Part shown: positions 1-9,906 of the stretch, piece after piece
Layout of the letters: each line of letters begins with the position of its first letter
Position numbering within the stretch: position 1 is the stretch's first letter
Assembly: GCA_023375785.1 (NCBI GenBank)
Contig: SZWC01003926.1
Span: 57,081 to 121,080, forward strand
Direction: 5' to 3'
DNA: 64,000 bases
Source: Penium margaritaceum
Taxonomy: Eukaryota > Streptophyta > Zygnematophyceae > Desmidiales > Peniaceae
Program-made: the position numbers and the translations under genes
The notes under the pieces: model-generated
The model's input: the letters and a program-made list of their open reading frames with translations, nothing else
What the model was told of the DNA's origin: nothing
Database searches by the model: none

Positions 1-54
1 CTGTGGCGGTGGCATTTTGAGATCTACCTCGCGCACAAGGGACTGCTGGAGCTT

Positions 55-741
55 ATGAAGGGCACGGAGGTTCAAGATGCGAGCGCAACGGACGAGGAGA
101 AGACGTCCTTCGCGAAGAAGAACACGGAGGCGCTGATGCTCCTCTTGTCGGCGCTGCATGAATCTCAGTGGGGCTACATCCACGGCTGTGACCTGGCAGC
201 TGACGCGTGGAAGAAGCTCTGCTCCATTCACCAATCAACATCCCTAGCCAACAAGATCTTCGCAATGAAGCGACTCTTGATGTTGAGGATCGAGGAGGAT
301 GAGGACGTCATTTCCGCCATGCAGTAGATTGAGTCTCTTGCCTCGCAATGCAATGATGTGGGATGGAAGATTGACAAAAAGATGCAGGCGATGGCACTCC
401 TCATGGATCTACCCGACAGTTGTGATCCTCTCATCACCGTGCTGGGATGTTGGGAGGAGAATAAACTCACCTACGGCGCAGTCGCCGAGAACATCCGCAA
501 TGAGGTGCACCGTCGGAGCAGTGGTGAGACCTCATCATCCTCAACTGCCCTAATCACCAAAACACAGGGTGGCAGCAGTAGCGGCAAGCGAGGCGACAGT
601 AAGGGTGGCGGCAAGAAGGGTGCCAAGAAGGGTGTATGCCATAACTGTGGCAAGGAGGGCCATTGGGCCAAGGAGTGCCCGGAGGAGGCGCAGTCCAGCG
701 GCAAGGGTGCCAAAGGCAAGAAAGCACTCCTCACGATATGA
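55..741 (+). pseudogene. copia A gag (UBN2-type capsid and CCHC zinc knuckle), broken
   Basis: Gag forms the virus-like particle of a copia element and its zinc knuckle binds the RNA. The first part (55-327) has the UBN2-like stretch with 'AWKKLCSIHQ' and 'LANKIFAMKRLL'. A single in-frame TAG at 325-327 interrupts it, and the same frame continues at once with 'IESLASQCNDV' and goes on to 741. A CCHC knuckle, CHNCGKEGHWAKEC, is encoded near 637-678 after a Gly/Lys-rich basic stretch. The true start is upstream of the window or was lost; the first Met here is internal. The sequence parallels the gag of element E. Confidence 0.85.
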
Positions 742-992
742 AGAACCACGACCTGAAGGGCGCCAACCGGCGGTGCCTCGACTTAGGTGTGGAGGAGCAT
801 ACCCAAGTCGAGAAGGTGGGGTTCATCAACTACACCAAGTCTGCAAAGTCCATGGTGACCACCAACGACAAGGTCGAACCCGCGGCCGTCCAAGGTGATG
901 TGGACGTAGAGGTGGTGGTTGGTGGAAAAAGGCGCAATGTGTTATGCAAAACGTGCAACATGTCCCTGGCCTGGCTGACATTTTCAGTGTGA
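742..992 (+). pseudogene. copia A protease remnant
   Basis: After a frameshift near 741 the reading moves to another frame. There 'RRCLDLGVEEHTQV' (about 769-810) corresponds to 'RRCLDSGVEKHIQV' in element E. The Asp-Ser-Gly that forms the aspartic protease active site in E reads Asp-Leu-Gly here. A copia protease cleaves the Gag-Pol polyprotein. Given the frameshift and the altered triad, activity is unlikely. The assignment rests on position between gag and integrase and on similarity to E. Confidence 0.65.
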
Positions 993-2152
993 GCCGCTTG
1001 ACAGACAAGGGGTATGAAGTGCTCTTCCGCAGGAAAGGTGCAGTCGTGCAGATGAACGGCGGTGGCAAGGTTGTGCTTGAGGCGAAGCGCAAGGGAGGCC
1101 TTTACATTGTTGAGACCAAGGTCATCCCCTCGGCAACAGACGCAGCAGACCCGCTAGCACGCGTCGTCAACCTCGCTAAAGGCGGGGGAGCAGACCTGCA
1201 GCTGTGGCATCGGCGGCTGGGGCACTTGTCGCCCGCAGTCGTACAGGAGATGGCGAAGCGCGACATGGTTCGCAGCCTCAACATCACCAGTGCAGCAGAC
1301 ACAACAGCAGATTCCACAGAGCACAAGTGCGAGCCTTGCATCATGGGAAAGGCAAAGCGCAAGCCGTTTGAAGACGGACAGCAGCAGGCCGAGAACCTGC
1401 TTGAGGTCGTGCACATTGATGTGTGCGGACCAATCAAGATGATGTCCATTGGGGGCGCGCGGTACTTTGTCACCTTCATCGACGATTGCAGCAGTATACT
1501 CTACGTCCACTTCATGAAACAAAAGAGCGATGTGCTGGACCGGCTGAAGAAGTACGTCGCAGCGGTGGAGAGGCAAACTGGCCGCAAGGTCAGAGCGCTA
1601 CGTAGCGACAATGGCGGTGAGTACGTGGGCTGCAGAGGGTGGCTGAAGGAGCAGGGGATTGAGTGGCAGCCAACCACTCCATACACGCCTCAGTCAAATG
1701 GCGTGGCGGAGCGTGCGAACCAGACGCTACTCACCATGGCGCAGACAATGCTCGTGGATGCAAAGTTGCCATGGAGCCTGTGGGCCAAGGCCGTGAGTTC
1801 GGCGCGCTACATCACCAACCTCACCCCAACGACAGTGCTGAAGGGGAAGGGCGGCTGGAAGACGCTGCAGGAGGCTTGGAGCGGGCGCAAACCAAGCGTC
1901 GCGCACCTGAAGGCGTTCGGGTGCAAGGCGCACGCGTTGGTGCAGGCCGTGCAAAGAAAAGACTCCAAACTGGACCCGCGTGCAAAGGCATACGCGTTCG
2001 TCGGATACGAGAGTGCGCGCAAGGCGTACCGCCTCTTTGATCCATGGACGCAGGATGTCATCACCAGCCGCGATGTCACGTTTGATGAGCAGCAGAGCTC
2101 TTGCAACAACAGCAATAACATTGACGCAATGCACTCTCCAAAGCAAGGATAG
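944..2152 (+). pseudogene. copia A integrase (long open frame, all catalytic residues visible)
   Basis: This is a 402-codon open frame with the full copia integrase order. A gag_pre-integrase stretch comes first. A zinc-binding His-His-Cys-Cys part follows ('LWHRRLGHL' and 'CEPCIMGKAK'), then the core with the three acidic residues: Asp in 'VVHIDVCGP', Asp in 'RSDNGGEY' and Glu in 'GVAERANQ'. The C-terminal part has 'KAFGCKAHALVQ' and 'RLFDPWTQDVITSRDVTFDE', typical of copia. Integrase joins the cDNA to host DNA. This is the best preserved pol segment in the window, but gag, protease and RT around it are broken. The chosen ATG is only the first Met of the frame; in a live element the domain is cut from a polyprotein. 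Confidence 0.9.
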
Positions 2153-2437
2153 TGGTTCCAACTCCTTGAGCGTGAGGAGGAGCCGACGGCTGCAGAGGTC
2201 CATGATGGGTCTTCGAAGGACGACGGTGCTGGAGCGCAGCAGGGCAATGCAGCAGGTGCAGGTGCCGCTGGAGCGCAGGACGCAGCAGCCGGCGCGGGGG
2301 AGCCCGCGGCCGAGGACAACATTGCAGCAGAGTAGCAGCAGGACGAGCAGCCAGCGTCACCAAGGTCGCCGCGTCACAGCTGGAGGCAACGGAATGCGGC
2401 GAAGCGGTATGATGCGAGCACAGGCCGTTGGGTCGGC

Positions 2438-2635
2438 ATGGCGCGGTGCATGATGGCAGCCGCAACGGAGCCGACAACTGTGCAAGAGGCGCTTGCACGG
2501 CCTGACGGGCAGCAGTGGGACGAAGCAATAAAATCTGAACTTGCGTCCCTTGCTGAGAATGACACTTGGGAGCTGGTCCCAGTCCTAGGATTGGCACGTC
2601 ATCAGCCTTGCAGGGCTTGGGTTGACAAGCTGTGA
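2438..2635 (+). pseudogene. copia A reverse transcriptase, N-terminal stub
   Basis: The reading 'TVQEALARPDGQQWDEAIK' followed by 'ENDTWELVPV' is the conserved entry to the copia reverse transcriptase domain (RVT_2). Homology stops after about 60 residues, with no polymerase motifs and no RNase H. The polypurine tract begins only about 60 bases further on, which points to an internal deletion of well over 1 kb. The stretch 2153-2437 is the spacer between integrase and RT and is interrupted. Confidence 0.8.
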
Positions 2636-2710
2636 AGGGCTTGAAGGCACAGGAGCGGACGAGTGAGAGTGAGCATGAGGCATCCGGCACGGAAGGTGCA
2701 CGGGGGAGAT

Positions 2711-3255
2711 TGTTAAAAATGCTCCTGCCCATGGATGCCGTTTGCCAATTTCCTGGTTCAGCCAATAGAGAATGGTTGGATGTCTGATCTATTGCAGATT
2801 TCGACTTCTTGGATTCTGCCATGCAGTTTCGAGCTTTCAGGTGCTCAATTTGGTTGAGAATTCAGAAATTTAGCCCCATCCGAAGTTTGGGTGGTCGGCG
2901 GGTGGAATCCGGGTCTCTGTCATTGGTGACGGGATTATTCCACCGCGGTGGTCCGAGTTCATCTCCAACGAGCTCCAAATGCACCAGGGGCATAAACGAA
3001 GTGACCAGAGGGACCTCCGTGACCAGGGTGAACTTCTCCTTGACTTCTGGGCGAGGGAAGGCGCTCCGACAGGTCATCGTGGAAGCGCCTCCCGTTGCCT
3101 AGCATGCAAGGCACAGTGGACGGCTCCACCAAGGGTTACTTCGACGACCGTAGCAGGGGCTTTACTGCTCCATTTTGGGCGTGCTTGGATGCGTTGGAAA
3201 GCTTAGATCACAGGCTATAAGAATCTTATGTAATCTCACCAAAAGGGATAACCAT
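2711..3255 (+). repeat. 3' LTR of copia A (right edge approximate)
   Basis: The purine run CACGGGGGAGAT at 2699-2710 is a polypurine tract, the primer site for plus-strand synthesis. The LTR then opens with TGTTAAAAATG at 2711. The right end is estimated from where decayed RNase H reading of the minus-strand element B begins, near 3260. No clean CA end or target duplication could be read, and the 5' LTR lies outside the window. Confidence 0.65.
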
Positions 3256-3259
3256 TAAT

Positions 3260-4829
3260 GATTCTCAGCCCTTCTCAGTTTCCGCAATCTGCATTCTGCC
3301 AGAATTATGCTCCCTTGGTGTTGTGGCGACCCAAAGCACACACCTCCCTTGGAAGTCTCTTTGCACTAAGTAGCCGTGGACACTTAGGTGGTTCAGGGCA
3401 CGCCAGGAAAGCATCCCTGACATGCCGGCCCAGTCACTGTCGGTGTAGCCCACCGCGACGGCAGACGGCTGGCGGCAGAACATGAGACCTCGCCGAGGAG
3501 TTGAGATGACATAGCGTAGTACTCGGATCGCGGCCTCGAAGTGGAGGTGACGCGGCTCCTGAGAAAACTGAGCCAGGAGGTTGATGGTGAACACGATGTC
3601 TGGGCGCGTCGTCGTCACCAGGAACATCAGTGACCCGATGACTCGCAGATACGAGGTCACGTCAACTGGCTCCCCCACAACGGCTCGGTCAGGACTCTTC
3701 AGTTGTACCTGACCATGAGGTGACATGGGTGAAGATGCGCTCAGCACGAGGGACAGGTCATCGGCGAAGCGAGTGGACAGGGTCTGCACATAGATAGCCT
3801 GGTGGACATGCAGATGCCCGGGGAGCGATCATGCTCGAGCCCCATGCCCAGGAAGACTCGGGCAGACCCGAGATCCTTCATCTGGTAGGCGGCATGTAGC
3901 AGGTCCTTGACACGCTCGATGGTAGCCATGTCAGGCGACATGATGAGGAGGTCGTCGACGTAGACCAGAACAGCGGCGAAAGTCTGGTCTCGCGGGCTGA
4001 CGAACAGTGCGGGGTCAGCGGTGCTACGCTAGAGGCCGCCGCGAAGGAGCGTGCTGCTGATCTCCTAGTTCTAGCACTGAGGTGACTGCTTTAGGCCATA
4101 GAGGGCCTTCCGCAGTCGCCATACTCTCCCAGTGCCGTCGTCGAAGCCTGGGGGCTGTACCATGTAGAGCTCCTCACCCTCCAGTGAGGCATGGAGGAAA
4201 GCGTTGCTCACGTCCATCTGATGTAGCTCCCACCCATGTTGGGCAACAAGGCGAAAGAGCGCCCGGCTAGTGGAGAACCGGCCAACTGGGGCAAAGATCT
4301 GGTCGTAATCAACCCCAGGGACCTGAGCAAACCCTTTGGCTGTGAGGCGGGCCTTGTACTTGTCCAAGGACCCGTCGGGCTTCCATTTGCGCCGAAAGAC
4401 CCACTTGTCACCGATGGCCTTCCGGCCTGGAGGGAGGTCGGCGAGGTCATACACATGGTGCTGCCGTATAACAGCTAGCTCGTCGCCACAGGTAACATCC
4501 TGGTGTGCAGCCTCAGGCGAGACACGAGCCTTGCGTAGGGTGGCTGGGTCCTCCGGGCGTGCTGTTGGGTGGACCGAGAGAGCGTGTGCATCTCGAGCTC
4601 CCTGTGGGATGCGCGCGATTGCAGCCATGACAGCATGCTGATGTTCGTGATGGAGCATGGTGTAGCCAAGTACGCAACCCGGGTGAAGGTCTACAATGAG
4701 GGCCGAAGTAGTCAGGACGAGGGCCTTGGTGTCAGGGTCCCCACTAACGACCGTGGGAGTGGAAGAGACACGTGGAGCCACATGTGGCCGAGGCGCCACG
4801 GGGCGCGGTGCGGCGGTCTGTGCGCTCAC
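3260..4829 (-). pseudogene. copia B reverse transcriptase and RNase H
   Basis: On the minus strand, 4829-4071 gives the RVT_2 start with 'DKWVFRRKWKPDGSLDKYKA', 'QMDVSNAFLH' and 'YGLKQSPQC'. The reading changes frame near 4070. The polymerase box Tyr-Val-Asp-Asp is intact in 'LVYVDDLLIMSPD' (about 3935-3973). RNase H follows with 'PVDVTSYLRVIGSLMFLVTT' and 'GYTDSDWAG', then decays into stops near 3420-3260. RT copies the element RNA and RNase H removes the template. At least one frameshift and several stops make it inactive. Confidence 0.9.
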
Positions 4830-4841
4830 TGACAGCTTGGG

Positions 4842-5481
4842 TTAGAGGGTGCTGCCTGGGCCACGTGTGTAGCGCGAACCAACGGCGGCGGACGGGGCTG
4901 CTGACCCGAAGGGACCAGCGGACGCAACTGGGGCTGCTGATGCGGAGGGGCCAGTGGGCGCGACTGGTGCTGCTGGCCCAGAGAGACCAACGGACGCGAC
5001 TGGGGACGCCGGCCTAGAGGGGCCAGCGGTCACGACTGGGACGGCCGGCCCGGAGGGGCCAGTGGGCGCGACTGGTGCTGCTGGCCCAGAGAGACCAACG
5101 GACGCGACTGGGGACGCCGGCCTAGAGGGGCCAGCGGTCACGACTGGGACGGCCGGCCCGGAGGGGCTAGTGGGCGCGACTGGGGCTGCCGGCCCGGAGG
5201 GGCCAGCGAGAGCGACTAGGACTGTCGGTCCGGAGGGGCCAGCGGGCGCGACTGGGGCGGCTGGCCCGGAGGGGCCAGCGGGCGCGACTAGGGCGGCTGG
5301 CCCGGAGGGGCCAGCGGGTGCGTCTGGGGCGACCGACCTAGAGGGACCAGCTGACGTGACTGTGGATGCCGAAATGGGCCAGCAGGCACAACTGGGTCTG
5401 CCGGCCCAGAGGGGCTCGCGGGTGCGACTGGGGCTGCTGGCTCAGAGGGGCCGGTGGGCGCGACTGGGACGGCTGGCTTAG
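4842..5481 (-). repeat. 36-bp minisatellite in the integrase-RT linker of copia B
   Basis: A GC-rich repeat with a 36-bp unit (12 codons), about 15 copies. On the coding minus strand it gives Pro/Ala/Val-rich repeats such as 'VAPTGPSGPA'. Two neighbouring 108-bp blocks (4954-5061 and 5062-5169) are nearly identical, so three units were duplicated together. It lies exactly where copia pol has its variable linker between integrase and RT. The opposite strand reads Gly-X-Y like collagen; I treat that as a shadow. Confidence 0.85.
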
Positions 5482-6198
5482 GGGGACCCAAGGATGTGCC
5501 ACCCGGAAGCGGGAGGACGGAGGACGGACTCACCACTCCCACACGCGACGGGAGGGACACCGATGAGCCGGAGCGGACGAGATCGTGCGGGAACAGCTCC
5601 TCAAAGAAGAGGGCATCGCGGGACTCGATGATGTAGTTTCGGGAAGGATCCCAGAAGCGCCAAACATTGGACTGATGAGAGACACCAAAAAAGGTGCAAG
5701 GATGCCCGCGAGGGGCGAGTTTGCAGTCCTGCTGCGCGGCGGGCAACCACACGATGGCTACGCATCCCCAGATGCGAGCAGGGCGGAGGTCGGCGCACTG
5801 ACCGCACCAGTGTTGGTACGGCGTGGACTGGCGGGGAAGGGGTCCGTGAGGAATCCGGTTCCTGATCCACGTCATGTAGGACATGGTTTCAAAGTAGAAG
5901 CCATCAATGAGGCCAGACTTAACCCGCATGGTGCGGAGAGCGTCGGCCATGGTACGGTTCCATCGCTCGGAGACGCCGTTCTGGGCGGGCATGTAGGGCG
6001 CGGACGTCTTGTGGTGGATACCGCGGGAGGCAAGAAAAGTCGTGGTCTCGCCCATGTACTCACCACCACGATCGGAGCAAAAACGGCAAAGAGATCGACC
6101 ACATTCGCGCTCCGCAAGGACAAGCCAGTCCTGAATGGCATGGGCGACATCGCTCTTCTGCCGAAGGCAGAAGACCTAGCGATAGCGAGAGTAGTCGT
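5482..6198 (-). pseudogene. copia B integrase, core and C-terminal part
   Basis: The minus strand carries 'SDRGGEYMGETTT' (second catalytic Asp, near 6044-6082), 'MPAQNGVSERWNRTMADAL' (catalytic Glu, near 5965-6000), and the C-terminal 'WGCVAIVW' and 'PSRNYIIESRDALFFEELF'. The upstream half of the same gene is at 7448 onwards; the 1249 bases between are a later LTR insertion. One in-frame TAG is present near the junction. The C-terminal end runs into the minisatellite linker. Confidence 0.88.
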
Positions 6199-7447
6199 TG
6201 TTGGAAAATGGATATCTTCCACATCTGTCGTCAGATCTCCAGTCCAACGGCTGGATTTGGAGATATAAACGATGATGATAAATTCATATCTTCCTCCTCC
6301 GTCGTCCGATCTTTGATCCGACGGTGCCTCTGGAAAGCTCATATCCTCAATCCTCTACGGTTCAAGTTTAAGCTCCATCCAACGGCTGGATTTGGAGCAC
6401 TGGCCAAAAGAAGAAAGTGGCATAGTTTATGCCACAACCTGACAACAGTGGCATAGTTTCTGTCCCAAACTGGCAACAGTGGCATACTTGGTGTTGGTTG
6501 GGCTCGGCAAAGAAAAAAGGCGCAAGAGAGGTGGGAGAGAGCTCATTACTCTCTCTTTCCCCCACCCCTCTCTCTACCTAATCTATCCCTCACCATGAGG
6601 CGGGGTCAGTCACATTGTGCGGGGGAAACCCCGATCACAGTGTCTGCCGCGGCCATCCTGCTGGTACCTGCTCGTTGGCAAAGAAGTGGGAACACATCAC
6701 ACAGATGGCAAGAGCACCGAGACTACCGAGAGTCTGAGCGAGAGCTCCTCTCTGTAGAACATGCTGACGTGGCAACCCTGGAGCGAGAGCGACCAAGACT
6801 CCAGCTGGTCGGCGTGATTTCCGGGATGGGAAACCATCGAGTAAAGCCAATGGTCAGGGAGCGAGCAAGAGGATCGAACGGCAATGCAGAAGAAGCGAAC
6901 CCTGATCGACGGCATGTCAGTTGGCGAGACGAACCGGTGGGCGAATGTGAACAGCCAACCAGTGGAGCAACGGATCGACGCCGGCCTGGCTGCAGTCGCG
7001 GATCCGGACGCTGTCATCCGTCCATCCCTTGAGATGGCCTAATGACCGCCGGCTCAACCTCACGCCACGACTCTCGTCTCCGATAGGAGTCCGCATGAGC
7101 CACAAGCGTGACGAACAGTCGCTCATCCATTTTACGTTCAGTACAGAGCACTTGTAGGTCTCAGACTAGCATATAGCAGTAGCTAACTTCATTTTTAGAT
7201 AGCTTCATGTGTAGTGCACCGAATCAGGCATGCAGCATACCATAGAATCAACAGGAGACGTAATATCTGCCTGAGGCCTTGACTAAGGCTCTTGAAACTC
7301 GTAGTGTGTGTAGTTTCTGCCCAAGTGTAACGGCCGAGTGTGTGTGACTTGTGTATCCGGAGATAATGGAGATAATGTTTTGACTTCCAATTGTGTCAAG
7401 TGTTTATTGGTTCATGTTGACCTCTGAGGCTGATCGTATTTTCAACA
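6199..7447 (+). mobile_element. solo LTR inserted in the copia B integrase
   Basis: The segment begins TGTTGGAAAAT and ends ATTTTCAACA, an inverted terminal repeat of LTR type. It is flanked by identical 5-bp direct repeats, GTCGT at 6194-6198 and 7448-7452. Integrase reading breaks at one edge and resumes at the other. No gag or pol sequence lies inside, so it looks like one LTR left by recombination between two LTRs. Orientation is uncertain; plus is a guess. It holds a 145-codon open frame (6595-7032) that I do not recognise and do not call a gene. Confidence 0.85.
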
Positions 7448-7452
7448 GTCGT

Positions 7453-8374
7453 CAGTGAGGGTGAGGACCTAGCGGACATGCTCTCCGACGGACTCTGTAG
7501 GGAGAGGATCCATGACATCGGAGTGGACCAGGTCGAGAGGGGCGGACGCACGGGAGGAGGATAGAGGGTATGAGGACCGGTGCATCTTGCTCTGAGCGCA
7601 ATCAATGCACTCCGTGGGGCATGGCAAAGGGAAAGTCTCAGGGTCAAGGCCTTTGGCCGGCTGGGTGTGGAGCATACTTTTGACGGCAACAGAGTGGACG
7701 TGGCAAAGGCGGTGGTGCAAGAGACGGGTGTGCTGCAGAGAGAGTGTGCTGGTGACAAACACATGGCTTGTGGCGGTCGACGGGCAGGGGGCAGACAGAG
7801 AGGAGGACAGACGAGGCACGTGCCACAGGTTGCCACGGGCGGTGGCGTGAAGAACGAAAAGACCGGACGGACACAACGACACAGTGCCAACACTACGCGA
7901 GTGCACAACGTCCAATCTCATGCGGTCACGGGCAGTAACGGACAGGAGGCTGAGCTCAAGACCGGGGCAGAAAAGGACATCAGTCAGGAAGACATCACCG
8001 ACAGGACCACGAAAACGAACGACACCGACGCCGCGGACAGGTAACACCTGACCGGAGCCCGTCCGAACACCAGAGGCATGGCCAACAAGACCAAGCATAC
8101 TGAAGGCCTCGTGAGAGGTCGTCATGTGATGCGTGGCCCCGAGGTCGATGATCCAGGTCTCGGCCGGGTCCTGGACCGGAGTCGCCAGATTGCTAACAGT
8201 CACATGGCAGCAAGCAAGAGATGCGGACGCGGTAGAAGGGGGCCCGAACCTAGACAACCAATCATCAAGCCACGTGAAGTCGTCAAGGAGGGGGATAGAG
8301 GAGACCACGGAGGACGGCGGGACAGATGAGGAAGCAGGACCCGACCGCACCTCAATCTCAGTCATAGAAGGCAA
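7453..8374 (-). pseudogene. copia B protease, pre-integrase and integrase N-terminus
   Basis: The minus strand reads 'WIIDLGATHHMT' near 8158-8123, the copia protease site, but with Leu where the active site needs Ser or Thr (D-S/T-G). 'VLPVRGVGVVRFRG' and 'LSLLSVTARDRM' follow. The zinc-binding region is next ('HHRLCHVHS' and 'CIDCAQSKMHR'), then the first catalytic Asp in 'LVHSDVMDPLP'. A TAG interrupts the frame just after 'EHVR', near 7471, next to the solo LTR. Gag_pre-integrase and integrase are otherwise in one frame. Confidence 0.88.
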
Positions 8375-8457
8375 GGGGGACGAGCAGGAGGTGACGCAAC
8401 TCGCACTTCCCTGGGAGGGAGGGTGAGGCAGGCCGAGCTGAAGTGTAATGAACTGCT

Positions 8458-9906
8458 CTAGCTGACGCTCACGCGTGGACAGCCCATAAGTGTAGACTGA
8501 GTGCGGAGTGATGGCGCCTGAGCCCGGATAGAAGGAGGACTGTCCCGGGGAAGGGAACGGAGGTGCGGAAGGCTGTGGATGAGGCTGCTGTGGGACTGGC
8601 GTCTACGGGACCGGTGTTGCGGTCGGAGGAGAGGAGCTACTGGACGGGGTCGAGGCGTCAGGGGCGGAGACAATGACGGCGGCAGAGGCGAGACTACGCT
8701 CCCGCTGACGACGCATGGTGGCGATGACGTGCGCCTCGTCTGTCGGTAGCAGGTATGTGTACCATCCATGCCATGGCGTACCACGGTTGTGGCAGACCGA
8801 GCCACTGCCACTCGAACCAGTCGACTGCTGCTGCTGCTGCTGTCCCTTGCCCTTCTTACTCCGTTTCTTCTTCTTCCCCGGTGACGAGGAGCTGGTGGAG
8901 GTAGCTGCTGTGGGGGAAGCAACGGCCACTGAAGCGATGACAGGGGAGGCAAATGCCTCTGTGCGCTGGAGGCGGGACTCCAAACGAGCTTCCTCAATCG
9001 TGAGGAAGAGCTCGTATGCTCAGGGCATGAGGGTGCCCTGGGCCGCCATGGTGGAGAGAAGATCTTGGGAATAATGCACGAAGATGTCCGCGTACGTGTC
9101 GGTGGCACCTCGCTTGATGGTGAGGAGTGCAGCCAAAGGGCGATGAGCTAAGGTGCCTAGGCGACGGACAATGTCCTCAGCCCGCTGCCAGTAAGCGGTG
9201 ACTGTCTCAGACTCTCCCATGTGCAGTGAGTTAAACTCCCGCAGCAGATGGCTGGTATCATCCTCACTAAACAGGCGATGGGGACGAGTGAGGACGTGCC
9301 ATGCGACTGCAGGGTCTGGGGTGCCGCCAGCGGTGAAGTTGCCGAGAAAGGGCTCTAAGGCCAGGCGCAAAGCCGGAGGAGCAACAAGAACGAGGGCACG
9401 TATGGTGCGACTGGCGTCATATAGCTGGTCTGCCTGGGTGGAGTCATACGTGAGGGTGTAGTATGTCCACAGGCCCTCACCTTGCACCCAGATGTAGAAG
9501 CTAAGCTCCCAGCTCCAGAACTGCTCGCTGGCCTGAAGCGGCGGGGGCGGTGTCTCAAAGTCCTTTTGCCTGCGGCTGGCACCCAGAGTGGGGCCAAGGA
9601 TGGAGGTGACTATCTGTCGCTGACGCTGAGTTTGTTGCTGCGCCAGGTAATGCGTGGCAGCGGACACAGCGGGGCTGGCGTTCCCAGGAGGAATGAATGG
9701 TGGCAAGACACTAGAGGGAGTCTGTGAGGCCAGGGGTTGTAGTGCTGCAAGCTGCTGCGTCAAGGCGACAAGTTGTTGCTGAATGGCAGCCAAGGGATCA
9801 GGGGTGTTGGCGACGGCACCTATTGGCTGCTGCTGCTCCTGGTCCTGCTGCTGCTGCTTCTGTTGCTGCTACTGTTGCTGCTGTTGCACCTGTTGCAGCT
9901 CCTGCA
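8458..9906 (-). pseudogene. copia B gag with poly-Gln N-terminus
   Basis: The 257-codon minus-strand frame 9793-9020 reads as a copia gag: 'QFWSWELSFYIWVQGEGLWTY', 'HLLREFNSLHMGESETVTAYW' and a run into 'LLSTMAAQGTLMP'. The frame extends upstream of 9793 into a Gln-rich stretch with one TAG. Downstream, in another frame (8983-8603), there is a basic tract 'KKKKRSKKGKGQQQQQQ' and a degenerate knuckle 'CHNRGTPWHG', in which Arg replaces the second Cys. Gag forms the particle. Frameshifts near 9020 make it non-functional. Confidence 0.8.

Larger units (their letters stand above)
1..3255 (+). mobile_element. Ty1/copia retrotransposon A, left end outside window
   Basis: The order gag, protease remnant, integrase, start of reverse transcriptase, polypurine tract and 3' LTR on the plus strand is that of Ty1/copia. 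The 5' LTR and the beginning of gag lie before base 1. Nearly all of the reverse transcriptase and RNase H is deleted: the RT domain stops near 2620 and the polypurine tract follows about 80 bases later. Its gag and integrase resemble those of element E at 16838-23164, so A and E belong to one lineage. The element is not autonomous. The right boundary is uncertain because the LTR abuts the decayed RNase H of element B. Confidence 0.9.

Noticed and set aside
4954-5481. 175-codon plus-strand frame reading Gly-X-Y like collagen
   Set aside because: It is the complement of the Pro/Ala minisatellite in the pol linker of copia B; flanking genes run on the minus strand and no start context or other domain is present.
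6595-7032. 145-codon frame in the solo LTR as a gene
   Set aside because: No recognisable domain, it lies entirely inside an LTR, and many frames of this length occur by chance in this composition.
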